A DNA stretch of 16,404 nt from Theodoxus fluviatilis. Its lineage: Eukaryota; Mollusca; Gastropoda; Cycloneritida; Neritidae. Position numbers and translations under genes: made by a program. The notes below the pieces were generated by a model. The model worked only from the letters and a program-made list of their open reading frames with translations, was not told the origin of the DNA and did no database searches. How positions within the stretch are numbered: the first letter of the stretch is position 1; each line of letters begins with the position of its first letter. The stretch is taken from contig JAWQFJ010020493.1 of assembly GCA_034096865.1 (NCBI GenBank), positions 1 through 16,404 of the forward strand, read 5' to 3'. Positions 7,450 through 16,404 of the stretch are shown one piece after another.

Positions 7450-8175
7450 CTGGAACCCGTGTTTATGGAGCTTTCGGGACCTTAGTCCTCCAGTAGCTCG
7501 ATCACGGGCGGTCCCAAGCAACATAGCAATTGCAGGAACCAGAGTTTCTTTTTCGGAACGTACTAAATACCTGGGTGTGTGCTTGAGTCGCCTTATGTCC
7601 CTAGAACAACACATTCGACGGGTCACTGAAAAATCGGCTTTGACCCTGTTGGTCACTCTTGTCTTTTCCCTTATAGACTCCTGAAATGGTTTGCTGGCGG
7701 GACCCTATCACAATTAAGTAAGTCGCCTCCAGTGCCTGCAGAAAACTCGTGCAGGAATTGTAGCGAGACCTCCCAAGATGACTCATTATCATACTGCACC
7801 TGTACTAAAACGCTTCCACTGGCTACCATTGCACGCCCGCACTGAACATACAATCCTTTGCACTGTGAACGAGTGTGTTGCTGCTGATGTCCCAGAACAC
7901 CTGCGTGACCTACTGAAGGAGCATTGACAAACTCTCAACCCTCGGTCTGCTACACTGGGCATCTTGGCTGTTCCAAAGCATAGACTGAGAAAGTATGGCG
8001 ACAGGTCGCCCTCCTTTGCAGGCCCCATGTCGCGGAATAAAAGAACACTTGTTCAAGGCGGAACTAATAACCCGAATGTTCCGGCTATCACCAATAGATG
8101 TGGCGCATAGAGCATGCACGAGCGGCGGAAACATTTTGCGCAGTGTGAGAAAACATGCACACATACATTAGTATA
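7450..8175 (+). pseudogene. Fossil C-terminal part of a CR1/L2-like LINE reverse transcriptase ORF
   Basis: Plus-strand frames show, in the order usual for this family: SERTKYLGV..SLEQHIRRVT (about 7552-7625), LIDS.NGLLAG (about 7675-7705, with a stop where Tyr-Cys is usual), then SRLQCLQKTRAGIVARP and TAPVLKRFHWLPLHARTEH. These run on through VPEHLRDLLKEH to a TGA near 7925. The same frame resumes with LNPRSATLGILAVPKHRL.KYGDRS (to about 8018), and a shifted frame ends FKAELITRMFRL (about 8054). The palm motifs lie upstream in intact elements and are absent, so this is a 5'-truncated, dead copy. It is close to the H1-like promoter and transcribed away from it in the opposite direction. Confidence 0.75.
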
Positions 8176-8526
8176 CATTAGTATGTTACAACTTCGATTG
8201 TATATATGAGTCTTACAACCATATCACCCTCATTGGAACGCGGCTAAACGTTATAGTTTCATTTCTATCTATCTTCGGAGTTGTCTTGCATCAACCTGTG
8301 GCATGCATATAGAGATCTCCACAAGAATCTCCAAGGTTAATGTAGGTTCCTGGGCAGACGTATTCTAGGGAATGACAAGAGCGACGTGACTGATCTTTTA
8401 AACGCAAATTATCATTACACCCCTGCTTTTCTTGCTTCTTCTACTTAAATCCTATATTTTTACTATCCAGGCTTGACCGTAAATAGTAGGCTATTTAAAG
8501 GCTGATGAGCCATATAGCCTCATCCA
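8176..8526. other. Noncoding stretch
   Basis: Apart from a short duplicated ACATTAGTAT near 8164-8184, nothing recognisable is seen on either strand. Confidence 0.4.
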
Positions 8527-8652
8527 ATCAGTCAGTCCACTCAGTCCAGTCAGTCCAGTCAGTCAGTCCAGTCCAGTCAGTCCAGTCAGTCAGTCAGTCA
8601 GTCAGCCAGTCCAGTCAGTCAGTCAGTCCAGTCACTTCAGTCAGTCAGTCAA
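8527..8652. repeat. (CAGT)n/(CCAGT)n microsatellite
   Basis: CAGT and CCAGT units alternate over about 125 bp. The open Gln-Ser-Val frame is a by-product of the repeat. Confidence 0.9.
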
Positions 8653-9280
8653 TGAATCTCACATCCCTGCTGTGTTGTTATGAGACTTGAACTGTCTATA
8701 TGTAGGAATCATTTTCGGCCGTTTTAACAATTACAACTCTAATGTCTCAGCAGCAATAACAGGATCCTTTTTAACCGATCGAAAGTCGCATACAAAGAGC
8801 TCAAGAAAATATTGCTTCGCTAGGCAGACGGTAGGACCAAGTCTTTTTTTTAAATTTATGAAATGAAGTGAAACTCACAGACACTCAAGGTAATATTGAT
8901 ATAATAAAGCAAGCAAAATACCCTGGCTCTGTGACAGTAAAACCAAAAGACAGTTTCGTAAAATCTGTAATGTGGGCGAATGAACAAATCGTGCAAACCG
9001 TTTTCACATTAAAACCAATTTACAAAAGAAGTCTCAAATTTGGCAGACATAGCCTACCGTCCACTGAAGAACACACCTAACGAGCCGCTAGTCTGAGAGT
9101 CTGATCGAAGTCACTGCAATGTTACATTGCGGCACTGCAGTGGTAAATCTCGGCACCAAGTTTCTCCTTTCATGAGATACCCATCGGCAGTAGCCTCTAG
9201 GTGCCCTTCTCATCAGCTGCACTCCGTGGTCTCAATGCTTTCAGGCCAGCCCCAGAAGGTGCCACTGGTCAGCACTAGGT
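8653..9280. other. Noncoding stretch
   Basis: No coding similarity is seen; a 70-residue plus-strand frame at 8868-9080 has no recognisable motif. A small hairpin GCAATGT-T-ACATTGC occurs at 9116-9130, followed by CACTGCAGTG. Confidence 0.4.
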
Positions 9281-9281
9281 G

Positions 9282-9322
9282 GGGCTCTGTGGCCGAGGGG
9301 TGAAGGTCGTTGCATGCGACAT
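9282..9322 (+). repeat. tRNA-like head, possible SINE 5' fragment
   Basis: GGGCTCTGTGGCCGAGGGGTGAAGG resembles the start of a class II (Ser/Leu-type) tRNA, with an A-box-like TGGCCGAGGGG. No matching B-box or acceptor-stem closure follows, so a functional tRNA gene is excluded. A tRNA-derived SINE head or tRNA relic is likely. Confidence 0.35.
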
Positions 9323-9615
9323 CATTCCACACACTCCACTTTGACACTCTCCAGCGTTCGCCGATGTGGCAGCCAATCGTTGTTCACAATAGCGGAGGAA
9401 GGGAATAAATAGTGTTCTGCTAGTGGTAGATGTTTTTGTTGTGTGGACAGAGTTAATCTTTACACACGGCGAGTTCACACGATCCACACTGAGGCTCTCC
9501 AGCGTGTGTCACTGTGGCAGCCAATCGCGGTTCGCCTTAGTGGAGCAAGCGCGTCAGTGGTGCTCTGTGATTGGGAGATATTCTTGTCGTGTGGACAGTG
9601 TCAATCAGTGTAGAA
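9311..9615. repeat. Diverged tandem duplication, period about 148 bp
   Basis: CTCTCCAGCG recurs at 9347 and 9495, GTGGCAGCCAATCG near 9366 and 9512, and GTGTGGACAG at 9441 and 9589. All offsets are about 148 bp. The intervening sequence matches less well. Each copy holds a CCAAT. No coding or transposon motif is seen. Confidence 0.65.
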
Positions 9616-9820
9616 AGTGCTTATTCACCTCGTGTAATAGATTCGCCTGCGGCTAGTGGGTTTGGCGTTCGAAGCTGCGCGGATTCCAGCGTTGCATCAT
9701 TGAGCATGATGCTTTACTCACATTGCTTCTCCCCACTCACGAGTAAAACGGGTAACTGTAACAACTGAGCAGGAAAATTATGTTTAATAAAAAGAGAAAA
9801 CTTTGGTGCGTTCATACATA

Positions 9821-10298
9821 GCCTGGTTGTCTGCTCCCCAGGGAGTTGTGCAGCCTGGTTGTCTGCTCCCCAGGGAGTTGTGCAGCCTGGTTGTCTGCTC
9901 CCCAGGGAGTTGTGCAGCCTGGTTGTCTGCTCCCCAGGGAGTTGTGCAGCCTGGTTGCATGCTCCCCAGGGAGTTGTGCAGCCTGGTTGTCTGCTCCCCA
10001 GGGAGTTGTGCAGCCTGGTTGTCTGCTCCCCAGGGAGTTGTGCAGCCTGGCTGTCTGCTCCCCAGGAAGTTGTGCAGCCTGGTTGTCTGCTCCCCAGGGA
10101 GTTGTGCAGCCTGGCTGTCTGCTCCCCAGGGAGTTGTGCAGCCTGGTTGTCTGCTCCCCAGGGAGTTGTGCAGCCTGGTTGTCTGCTCCCCAGGGAGTTG
10201 TGCAGCCTGGTTGTCTGCTCCCCAGGGAGTTGTGCAGCCTGGTTGTCTGCTCCCCAGGGAGTTGTGCAGCCTGGTTGTCTGCTCCCCATGGAGTTCAG
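9821..10298. repeat. 32-bp minisatellite, 15 copies, nearly identical
   Basis: Units begin GCCTGG at 9821 and repeat exactly every 32 bp to 10269, giving 14 intervals and a diverged last unit. The core is CTCCCCAGGGAG, a near-palindrome, and each unit also has CCTGG and CCAGG in inverted orientation. Variants are few: copy 5 (GCATGC instead of GTCTGC), copies 8 and 10 (GGCTG), copy 8 (CCAGGAAG) and copy 15 (CCATGGAG). Because 32 is not a multiple of three, several frames on both strands stay open for 155-224 residues. These share one peptide series and are artefacts. Confidence 0.97.
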
Positions 10299-10519
10299 AT
10301 GGTGCAGGGGTGATAATAAGAGTAACCCGATGACCAATGGTAAGCGTTTTTGGTTTGAGCATCCATCCAATAGTGAAATGATGCAATATAAAAAGCCACC
10401 TTTTCCCTTCCCTGTACATAGGCGTTCATACTTCTACACGAGGTTCTGCCGGGTTCTGCATGCACTAAAGGAGATAATGAATAATCAGGTTCTGTCCTTG
10501 ATTGCAGCGCCCGGGCATT

Positions 10520-10790
10520 CAAAGGTTAATTAAAGATGGCCTTTACAGTGCGACTCATCACCCATGTCTGGGTCTCAAACCGCTTTACACTTCACCCCCT
10601 GATCACTGGGCCGCCTTATCAATTCTTTACTGGCGCCTGACAACAAACACAGTGAAAGACAGATGACGCGCAGTCAGATCTTGGCACCAACTCCGCTCCC
10701 TGGGGAGTGGTCTATTGGAACCCGATCCTGGCTCATCACTGTATCCAAGGGTTAATTAATCTCATTACAGTGTGCCTTTGCTGCCCTCAA
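10520..10790. repeat. Probable dispersed repeat with duplicated GGTTAATTAA ends
   Basis: GGTTAATTAA followed by TTACAGTGyG occurs near 10525 and again near 10750. Between them lie GTCTCAAACCGCTTTACACT, CTGATCACTGGGCCGCC and CTCCCTGGGGAG (10696-10707), words typical of short dispersed elements in marine invertebrates (recalled, not searched). No coding sequence is present. Confidence 0.35.
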
Positions 10791-11519
10791 ATATCCAGTT
10801 GTACTCCTGGATGGAGAGAAACAATATAGCACCTGCTTAAAACGAAGGCAGCCCGCGAGTCCTCTTCCCAATCAAAAGTATTTTCTCAGACAAAAAATTT
10901 CTCTCTGTGATCTCAACATCTGCCTAGGTTTTACACAAATAGCCCCACAGGCTTTTATCATTGCTGGATTGAAGTAAGTTCTCGTGAGGTGATCAGCACT
11001 CTTTCTTGACAACTGGTGGCCCTGAAGAGGGCCGTTAATCTTCCCAACGTCTTCGAGGTCCTGCCGTCTCTGGTCGTCTCACTTGAGAACATACATTTTT
11101 GGCCATGACCCCGGCACTCCATGGTATTGTATGGATTAAAGTGCCTCCTTAATTTGTTTTTGTCTCCATTGTCTTCATAACTGATTTTAAGTCTTAACGC
11201 CTACACTTGTAAAATTGTATAGGGAGAGAGTATAAAAATTCATGTTTCTTGTTACCCATTAGTTTGTTGTTTCCTTGTCAAATCAATCAATCCCTTTTCC
11301 ACTACTTTACTGAATATGATAATGTAAGTTACTACCTTGGATGATGATGGCTGGGCATGTTTTATGTTTACCTGTATAGAGCAATAAAGGATAAAAACTG
11401 CATGTTGAGGATTTTGTTTAAAAACTGCTGAGTGAAATGGGAGAAATGAGGCGAGTCTATCCAGCTAATTTCAAGCCAACACAGTCAGTGAGACAAGAAC
11501 GGATTAGCAGGCTCAACAG
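10791..11519. other. Noncoding stretch with a plus-strand AATAAA
   Basis: No coding similarity is seen. An AATAAA at 11383-11388 on the plus strand follows AT-rich sequence, but no upstream plus-strand gene is recognised. Confidence 0.35.
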
Positions 11520-11536
11520 ATTAAAATCAGTTCAGT

Positions 11537-11780
11537 TCAGTCTCTTAACCCTGAGATGGGTTGTTGAGGCACCACTGATGACTTTCGGACAATCTTCCTC
11601 CATCTATCTCTATCCTCTGTGGCTCGCTGTGAGTCAGCAAAGGTCAAGCCTGTCCACTCTTTGATGTTGTCTTCCCACCTCTTTCTCTGCCTGCCTCTCC
11701 TTCTCCCACCTGGTGCGGTACCTTGCAGGATGGTCTTGGCCAGCCCACTGCCTCTTGGCACGTGACCGTACCACTTCAGC
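11537..11780 (-). pseudogene. 3' end of a non-LTR retrotransposon ORF, 5'-truncated but frame intact
   Basis: The minus-strand frame reads WYGHV.RGSGLAKTILQG, then a basic GGRRRGRQRKRWEDNI stretch, KEWTGLTFADSQRATEDR, RWRKIV, and a terminal LRD before TGA (11537-11539). This is the standard last ~80 residues of a LINE reverse transcriptase ORF found in many molluscs and other invertebrates. Past the stop the element ends in short TGAAC repeats. The 5' break lies near 11780, at an A-run. The frame has no stop, so this copy is younger than the other LINE fragments here. Its clade is not assigned. Confidence 0.75.
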
Positions 11781-11819
11781 AAAAAAAAAGAAGGCAAAGG
11801 CTAAGGGAGCAAACCCTGA

Positions 11820-12065
11820 AAGAAAATGCGTGGTGCTAATACGGCACCACTGGGCGAAAGACCTCCACGATGCAGGTCACCGGCCAGGGCGGACAGGTCC
11901 CACGATGGATCCAACGCCCACGTGTTCATGACCAGGGTGACCCTCCAGGTAGGAGAACCTCGGCTGTGGTCGGGCTTGGAGAGGGATGGGCTCCGCCAAG
12001 CTGTATCAGTCCCAGACACACCACATGATGATGATGAGATTAAAATAAAACAAATAAATAAAAAA
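11820..12065 (+). repeat. Probable 3' tail of another non-LTR element
   Basis: A GC-rich, stop-poor plus-strand segment ends abruptly in ATGATGATGATGAG and then an A-rich tail (AAAATAAAACAAATAAAT). Such triplet plus A-rich ends are typical of LINE or SINE 3' termini. The internal wording (GGGATGGGCTCCGCCA and neighbours) looks like a repeat 3' UTR, but I cannot name the family. Confidence 0.4.
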
Positions 12066-12262
12066 GGCAAAGAGAAAATGAGAAGGATAAAAAATACAAA
12101 GAAACAGATTCAGAGACTACAGAGTATGCTCAACATCACAAAAAGAAGGGAAAAAGCAAAAATCAGTGATTACCTTATTTTTTTCCTGATGGTTTAATAT
12201 GTCATATTGGACACTCACAAAACCCAAAAAGATGTACAGAAAATTTAAGGGGGTGGTGGTGA

Positions 12263-12284
12263 GGGGGGGGGGGGGGGGGGGGGG
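12263..12284 (+). repeat. Poly-G run of 22 bases
   Basis: An uninterrupted G22 is flanked by GGGGTGGTGGTGA and GGGGGG. It is G-quadruplex-prone, and its length is error-prone in any assembly. Confidence 0.9.
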
Positions 12285-12289
12285 AAATG

Positions 12290-14567
12290 GGGGGAAAAAA
12301 GACATACACTGATAATCAATAAAAGTCCACTGAATATTCCATAAAAATAATGCTTTTAACAGGAACATTACATGTCACACCCTCTCCTTATCTCACACTC
12401 AAATAATCACTTCCAACAGAAAGAGACTGACATCAACAATCATACCAGCACCACCTTAAAAGCATGGGGTAGGATGAAACAGACACTTAGCTCATAAAAG
12501 GAGCTCATGCACAACATAGTTCTGGCAATGAACAGCGCCAAGCATGCCGAGTCTAGTCAGGGCCGAGTCCCTGTGCTCACCTTCGCCTTCGAGTCGCCTT
12601 CGTCACAACAAGGTATCCACAGGTCACACAAGCTGCACTGCAAATTCACAGTTGCATACTTCCATTCACACATCAGGTACTGCTGCATCTCATTAGAAGC
12701 GTGTTTCGTCTTTAAGAGCTTGTTCAAAACAGAGAACAAGACCCTTCACATAGTTGTCTGTAGACAAGATGTAACATTTTTCAATAGGGAACATCAAATA
12801 AAGAACCTCCTGCAATATAAAATACCATAAATTGCTTGTCATTTCCAGGTTGTGTTTCAAAATGAACAACATTTCTCAAGATTCTGTAAGAGTATTTGAC
12901 ACCTTCATTAAATTTGAAACAATCCATATGTAAATGTATCTATTTAAGATTTATCAATAAGATTAAGAAGCCAGCTAGGCACACATAAGGACAAACCAGG
13001 CAGGATATTACTTTGTTGGAATTCTAGAGCTCACCAAAGAAAAAGGCAACACAGACTACAAGACTCTGAAGAATACATCCAAAAGCACAGGATCATAAAT
13101 AAACAGCCAATAGCAGACAATACATATAACCTGTTTCATGTGCTACTGCTGCAATATGAATGCATACCTTCCAGAAACGTTCTCCAATAATCAATGACAC
13201 ACATGACCAGTCACAACCATCAAATAGTCAGTCGGATAGGACAGGTTTACATAACATAAATGGAAAACAGAAAGCAACTTTCCAGTCAAAATAATGAGGA
13301 AATTTAAAACAGTGGGGGGGAAAAATTGGGAAAAAGTCATGCAACACACATTCTCAGTCATTTTCCAGCTTCCAAAAACAGCCATAACAAAATTTCAAGT
13401 ACCAATGGTACCATGGTTTCTTTTACAAATGAAGAAATGTATCATTCAAGTAACAGAAAGACTGTGATCTGTACATAACACTTGTTCTTTCACTTTCTTC
13501 CATCCCAACTTTCACACTGCACCGGTACTTACATTCCTTATCTACATACAGCACACAAACACACACACACACACACACACTCCTTAACTTTCTTGAGAGA
13601 GAGAGTCAACTCCTTGTTGATTAAAAGTATTGCCACAGGACAGTGCAGAGATGGAAAGATATACAATTGCAGACAGATGCAGCATGCATGTACAAGATGT
13701 GAGAAACACGACTCCCCTTCTGACTGCGAATGTCACTGTCGTATGCTGCCACACCTCTCTGATTGACATTGATATCCCATGCTACCTCTCTCTCTCCCCC
13801 TCACTACCTCTCCCATACCGACCTAATAGGTATCATGTGCTCTCTCCCATGTTTAACCTCCTTTGACTCACTGTTCCAAATTTAGCAGTCATGTGGTGAC
13901 TTTGGGAGAAATACTGCCTGTTGTTCCTGACACGGTTGCTAAATTTCAAATTATCAGTTTGAGTAGGAATACCATAGAGCTAATTCCACATTTTCCCTGA
14001 GTGGCAAGGGGCAGTCAGTACGGGGAAAAACAGCCAGAGTGGTGAATAGCGTGATGGTAAAACATCACAAAACCCTTGTGCCCTTTTAATAATTTAACAG
14101 CATGATCCTTCCGATGGTGATCAAGGTATAATAAATACACAACTCTGCTTTTGAAAACACAATTCGAAAAACCTGGCACTAACACATGCATATGGTATCA
14201 TGTCATGTACTTGAAACTATGTAACTACCTCAGTTGATTTAGTTTCTGTCAATGCAGTGCAATTCTTCAGACATCATGCAAAAAAGGTTTGTATCTCTAT
14301 TGTCATTTCACATGACTGGCACGGATGATGTACGGTAAAAAGCTGGGATCCCAAGAGATTCAGTACACGATGAAACTTGAAGGAGATGCAAGCCATACTT
14401 GCATTGATGCTTTAAGTTATTCCAAACCATGCCAGATTACATATCCAGCTTCCTGATAGTTGCTCAATACAAAATCCTTCATTCCACAGCAGTACAAAAG
14501 ACATATCACAGCGTGGCCCTCTCTTCCTGTCCTAATCTACATCAACGGTGCCTATGCAGATCCAGCA
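12290..14567 (-). other. Gene-free stretch, possible long 3' UTR and flank of the COQ10 gene
   Basis: No coding similarity is seen on either strand. It is AT-rich and poor in transposon motifs compared with the rest of the window, with only a (CA)n tract at 13554-13580. Minus-strand ATTAAA at 14085-14090 could end the COQ10 transcript about 480 nt past its stop. Whether the rest is transcribed cannot be told. Confidence 0.35.
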
Positions 14568-14732
14568 TCAAGACTGGTAGACCAAGATTGTGGGTTTCTG
14601 TCGCTTTATGGACTCGGGACCGTGCAGAGACTTGGCGCGCTTGAGAAAGGCGTTGACCATCGTCTTGACCACCTCATCGAAAAAAACCGTAGCGAGCTTG
14701 GAGTGAAGCGCAGAGCGGAACTCAAAGGACAC
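14568..14732 (-). CDS. COQ10: Coenzyme Q-binding protein COQ10, last coding exon (partial gene)
   Basis: COQ10 is a mitochondrial START-domain protein of the inner-membrane matrix side that binds coenzyme Q and supports its function in respiration. This exon encodes the C-terminal 54 residues: [10 protein letters not shown], then [17 protein letters not shown] and [10 protein letters not shown], the long C-terminal helix of the START fold, matching the family closely. The last residues ([14 protein letters not shown]) are divergent, as usual for this tail. The minus strand shows a textbook acceptor, TTTTTCCATCTCCTATTGCAG, just before GTG at 14732, in phase 0; the stop is TGA at 14568-14570. 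The remaining exons are not recognised up to 16404, so the last intron is at least about 1.7 kb. The frame is intact and spliced, which argues for a real gene and not a processed copy. Confidence 0.88.
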   Translation of the reverse strand: MSFEFRSALHSKLATVFFDEVVKTMVNAFLKRAKSLHGPESIKRQKPTILVYQS

Positions 14733-15090
14733 CTGCAATAGGAGATGGAAAAACATGTCGTACAATGCACTGCCATATGAGCTTTCTAAATTGAGGGGCT
14801 TCAGCATCGTAGAGTTCTCCATACAAAAATGAATGAACTGATGAACATGCTTGAATGCCTATCACCCTAACAAGGCTACTCAAGGCCAACATATAGTGCT
14901 AAAATACCCCTCCAAGAGGTTAAATAAAATTTTGTTTAAAATACCCTTGCATCAAGTTGGAACCAAAATTGAACAGTGAAAATAATGAAAGAATACATGA
15001 AAATTTGTTCTTAAGACCTATGAACCGCGTGTTTGAAAATATCCCAAATATGATAAAACTTAAGACATCTCTGTCTTGGGTCAGTGAAGC

Positions 15091-15294
15091 CAGAATGTGC
15101 CTCACAGTCAGTCTGTGTTTCCATACACCGGCAGCTTTTAGCCTTCCTCTCATTTGCTGCAGAATGTGCCTCACAGTCAGTCTGTGTTTCCATACACTGG
15201 CAGCTTTTAGCCTCCCTCTCATTAGCTGCAGAATGTGCCTCACAGTCAGTCTGTTTCCATACAAAGGCAGCTTTTAGCCTCCCTCTCATCAGCT
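15091..15294. repeat. 69-bp tandem repeat, three copies
   Basis: Copies begin CAGAATGTGCCTCACAGTCA at 15091, 15160 and 15229. The first two differ at a few bases, and the third has lost two bases (GTCTGTTTCC for GTCTGTGTTTCC). The 69-bp period keeps a frame open for 23 residues per unit on both strands, but composition and location in an intron argue against coding. Confidence 0.92.
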
Positions 15295-15469
15295 GAAGCC
15301 ATGGTTGTAGAACTTTCAGTTCAGACCCTGCACTTGTTAATCATTCACTAGGTGCCACTAGGGTATGTCTGTTATAGATGGGAACATCTCTCTTGTGTCA
15401 GACAACCTGCCTGGTAGACTTCATCGTGTATGGCTTGTGGTCTGTCCAATCCATCCTAAATGTCTTGTG

Positions 15470-15526
15470 GTCATCATCATCATCATCATCATCGTCATCA
15501 TCATCATCATCATCCATCATCATTAT
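15470..15526. repeat. (ATC)n microsatellite
   Basis: ATC units with a few interruptions (CGTC, CCATC) inside the presumed COQ10 intron. Confidence 0.92.
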
Positions 15527-16294
15527 CCCTGCTTATATTGTGCAATTCAGAAAAGTTGCTCATAGTGCACAGATTTTAAAAAAGAAGACAAAAATGTGAT
15601 CTTGCATGAGAAACAAGGCAAAAGTCTGCAAAACAGTTTCTGAGCAAACGCTGAGAAAAGCCATCAGCACATTATGTTATTTGATTTCTTGAACTTACAC
15701 AATTGTAAAAAATCGTCAAATTTCACCAATGCATATGCTGTTTTATCTGGTAAATGAATAAATAGTTATTGTGGTTGAAATATTACAAGTCGTCATTTTT
15801 CCGAGTTTAGCCTCATTTCCTCATGACAGTCACAAATGCCTGTTCAAATAATATCTTCAGTTTCTTCTGAAGTCATTTGGAGAAGAGCACATTCTCGAGG
15901 AATCTGAAGAGAGTTCCACACAGCAGGGACCAGCTGATGAAGAGGCACTTGCAGTCCCAAAGGACCACTTGCCTGATCGTGCGCGGCCCCAGGATTCTCA
16001 ACCTAGCTCCCTTCTTCTGCATGCCCACTGCAAATCAGGTCACAAAGCTTACTGCTGGAGTTGGCTGACGAGTGTTCACTTCTTGTTCAGAGCCAATGAT
16101 GGAATCAATAAAGTTCCCGTGTAAAGCGTGATAGAGCAAGTTTGTTGTGTATACATGGGTTGGGTCACATCCACTCTTCAGTCATAGTTTGAACCCACGG
16201 TTAGATCTGATGGTCTGCCACCTATCCCGTAGCCCCCACTGACTGCCTTGGACGACGATGACAGTGAATGATGATAACCATTCGACGAAGATTC

Positions 16295-16350
16295 ATGACA
16301 ATTTGATGATGATGATGATGTGATGATGATGATGATGATGATGATCGATG
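16295..16350. repeat. (GAT)n microsatellite
   Basis: GATGAT runs with one TGTGATG interruption, and further GAT-rich sequence to the window end. It is in the opposite orientation to the ATC tracts elsewhere. Confidence 0.9.
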
Positions 16351-16404
16351 ATTGATGGCTGACGCCGACCGACCAAGAATTGATGTGGTTATCATTGATG
16401 ATGG

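Larger units (their letters stand above)
14733..16404 (-). other. COQ10: Presumed last intron of COQ10
   Basis: The stretch upstream of the COQ10 acceptor contains a 69-bp triplication, (ATC)n at about 15470-15526 and (GAT)n near the right edge. No segment resembling the preceding COQ10 exon (with its WRF-like motif) was found on the minus strand. A short reading near 15890-15960, VPAVWNSL, hints at a LINE C-terminal remnant but is too short to call. Confidence 0.5.

Noticed and set aside
9714..10533. Long open frames of 155-224 residues on both strands
   Set aside because: All derive from the 32-bp minisatellite, which lacks stops in several frames; the same peptide series appears in each frame.
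12581..12637. Possible 57-nt minus-strand exon with C-x2-C and Cys-Cys, flanked by AG and GTGAGC
   Set aside because: Borders and phase look fair, but the peptide is not recognised, the acceptor has a poor pyrimidine tract, and no partner exon is seen; it lies in the presumed COQ10 3' region.
14460..14741. 93-residue plus-strand frame
   Set aside because: It is the antisense shadow of the COQ10 exon.
15877..16068. 63-residue plus-strand frame and a VPAVWNSL reading on the minus strand
   Set aside because: The plus frame has no motif; the minus reading hints at a LINE C-terminus but is too short and frame-broken to assign.

Overview
The window looks like a repeat-rich, intron-containing metazoan nuclear genome, most likely a mollusc and perhaps a marine gastropod. 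The evidence is spliced exons with GT/AG borders, abundant (CA)n and (ATC)n microsatellites, several decayed non-LTR retrotransposons, and a linker-histone/protamine-like gene of the type known from molluscan sperm. There is no bacterial gene density, no operon and no CRISPR array. The species cannot be fixed from the sequence.

Only three loci carry convincing or plausible host coding sequence, all on the minus strand. (1) Positions 6581-7090 hold a complete intronless gene for a 169-residue protein with a linker-histone winged helix and an extremely Lys/Arg-rich tail. (2) Positions 14568-14732 are the last coding exon of a COQ10-type coenzyme Q-binding protein, with a clean splice acceptor; its earlier exons lie beyond the right edge. 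(3) Positions 2355-2465 look like an exon encoding the first half of a PHD-type zinc finger, with good splice sites on both sides; the rest of the gene would lie to the left.

Layout: 1-2350 is noncoding, with a foldback repeat around a (CA)n tract, a palindrome beside a CTCF-like site, and (ATC)n. 2355-3600 holds the PHD exon, a cluster of TGACCTTGACC/GGTCA half-sites and possible small upstream exons. 3624-3753 is a 10-bp minisatellite. 3780-6000 holds two dead minus-strand LINEs, the second having lost its reverse transcriptase core. 6130-7300 is the H1-like gene with its 3' region and promoter. 7450-8175 is a plus-strand LINE fossil. 8527-10300 is tandem-repeat-rich, including a 148-bp duplication and a striking 15-copy 32-bp minisatellite. 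10520-12060 holds dispersed repeats and a LINE 3' end. 12290-14567 is gene-free and could be a long 3' UTR of the COQ10 gene. 14733-16404 is a COQ10 intron with a 69-bp triplication and (ATC)n.

The three host genes show no functional link to one another. The H1-like gene, with two cysteines embedded in its basic repeats, is the most biologically interesting object. I saw no evidence of a wholly novel multigene system.
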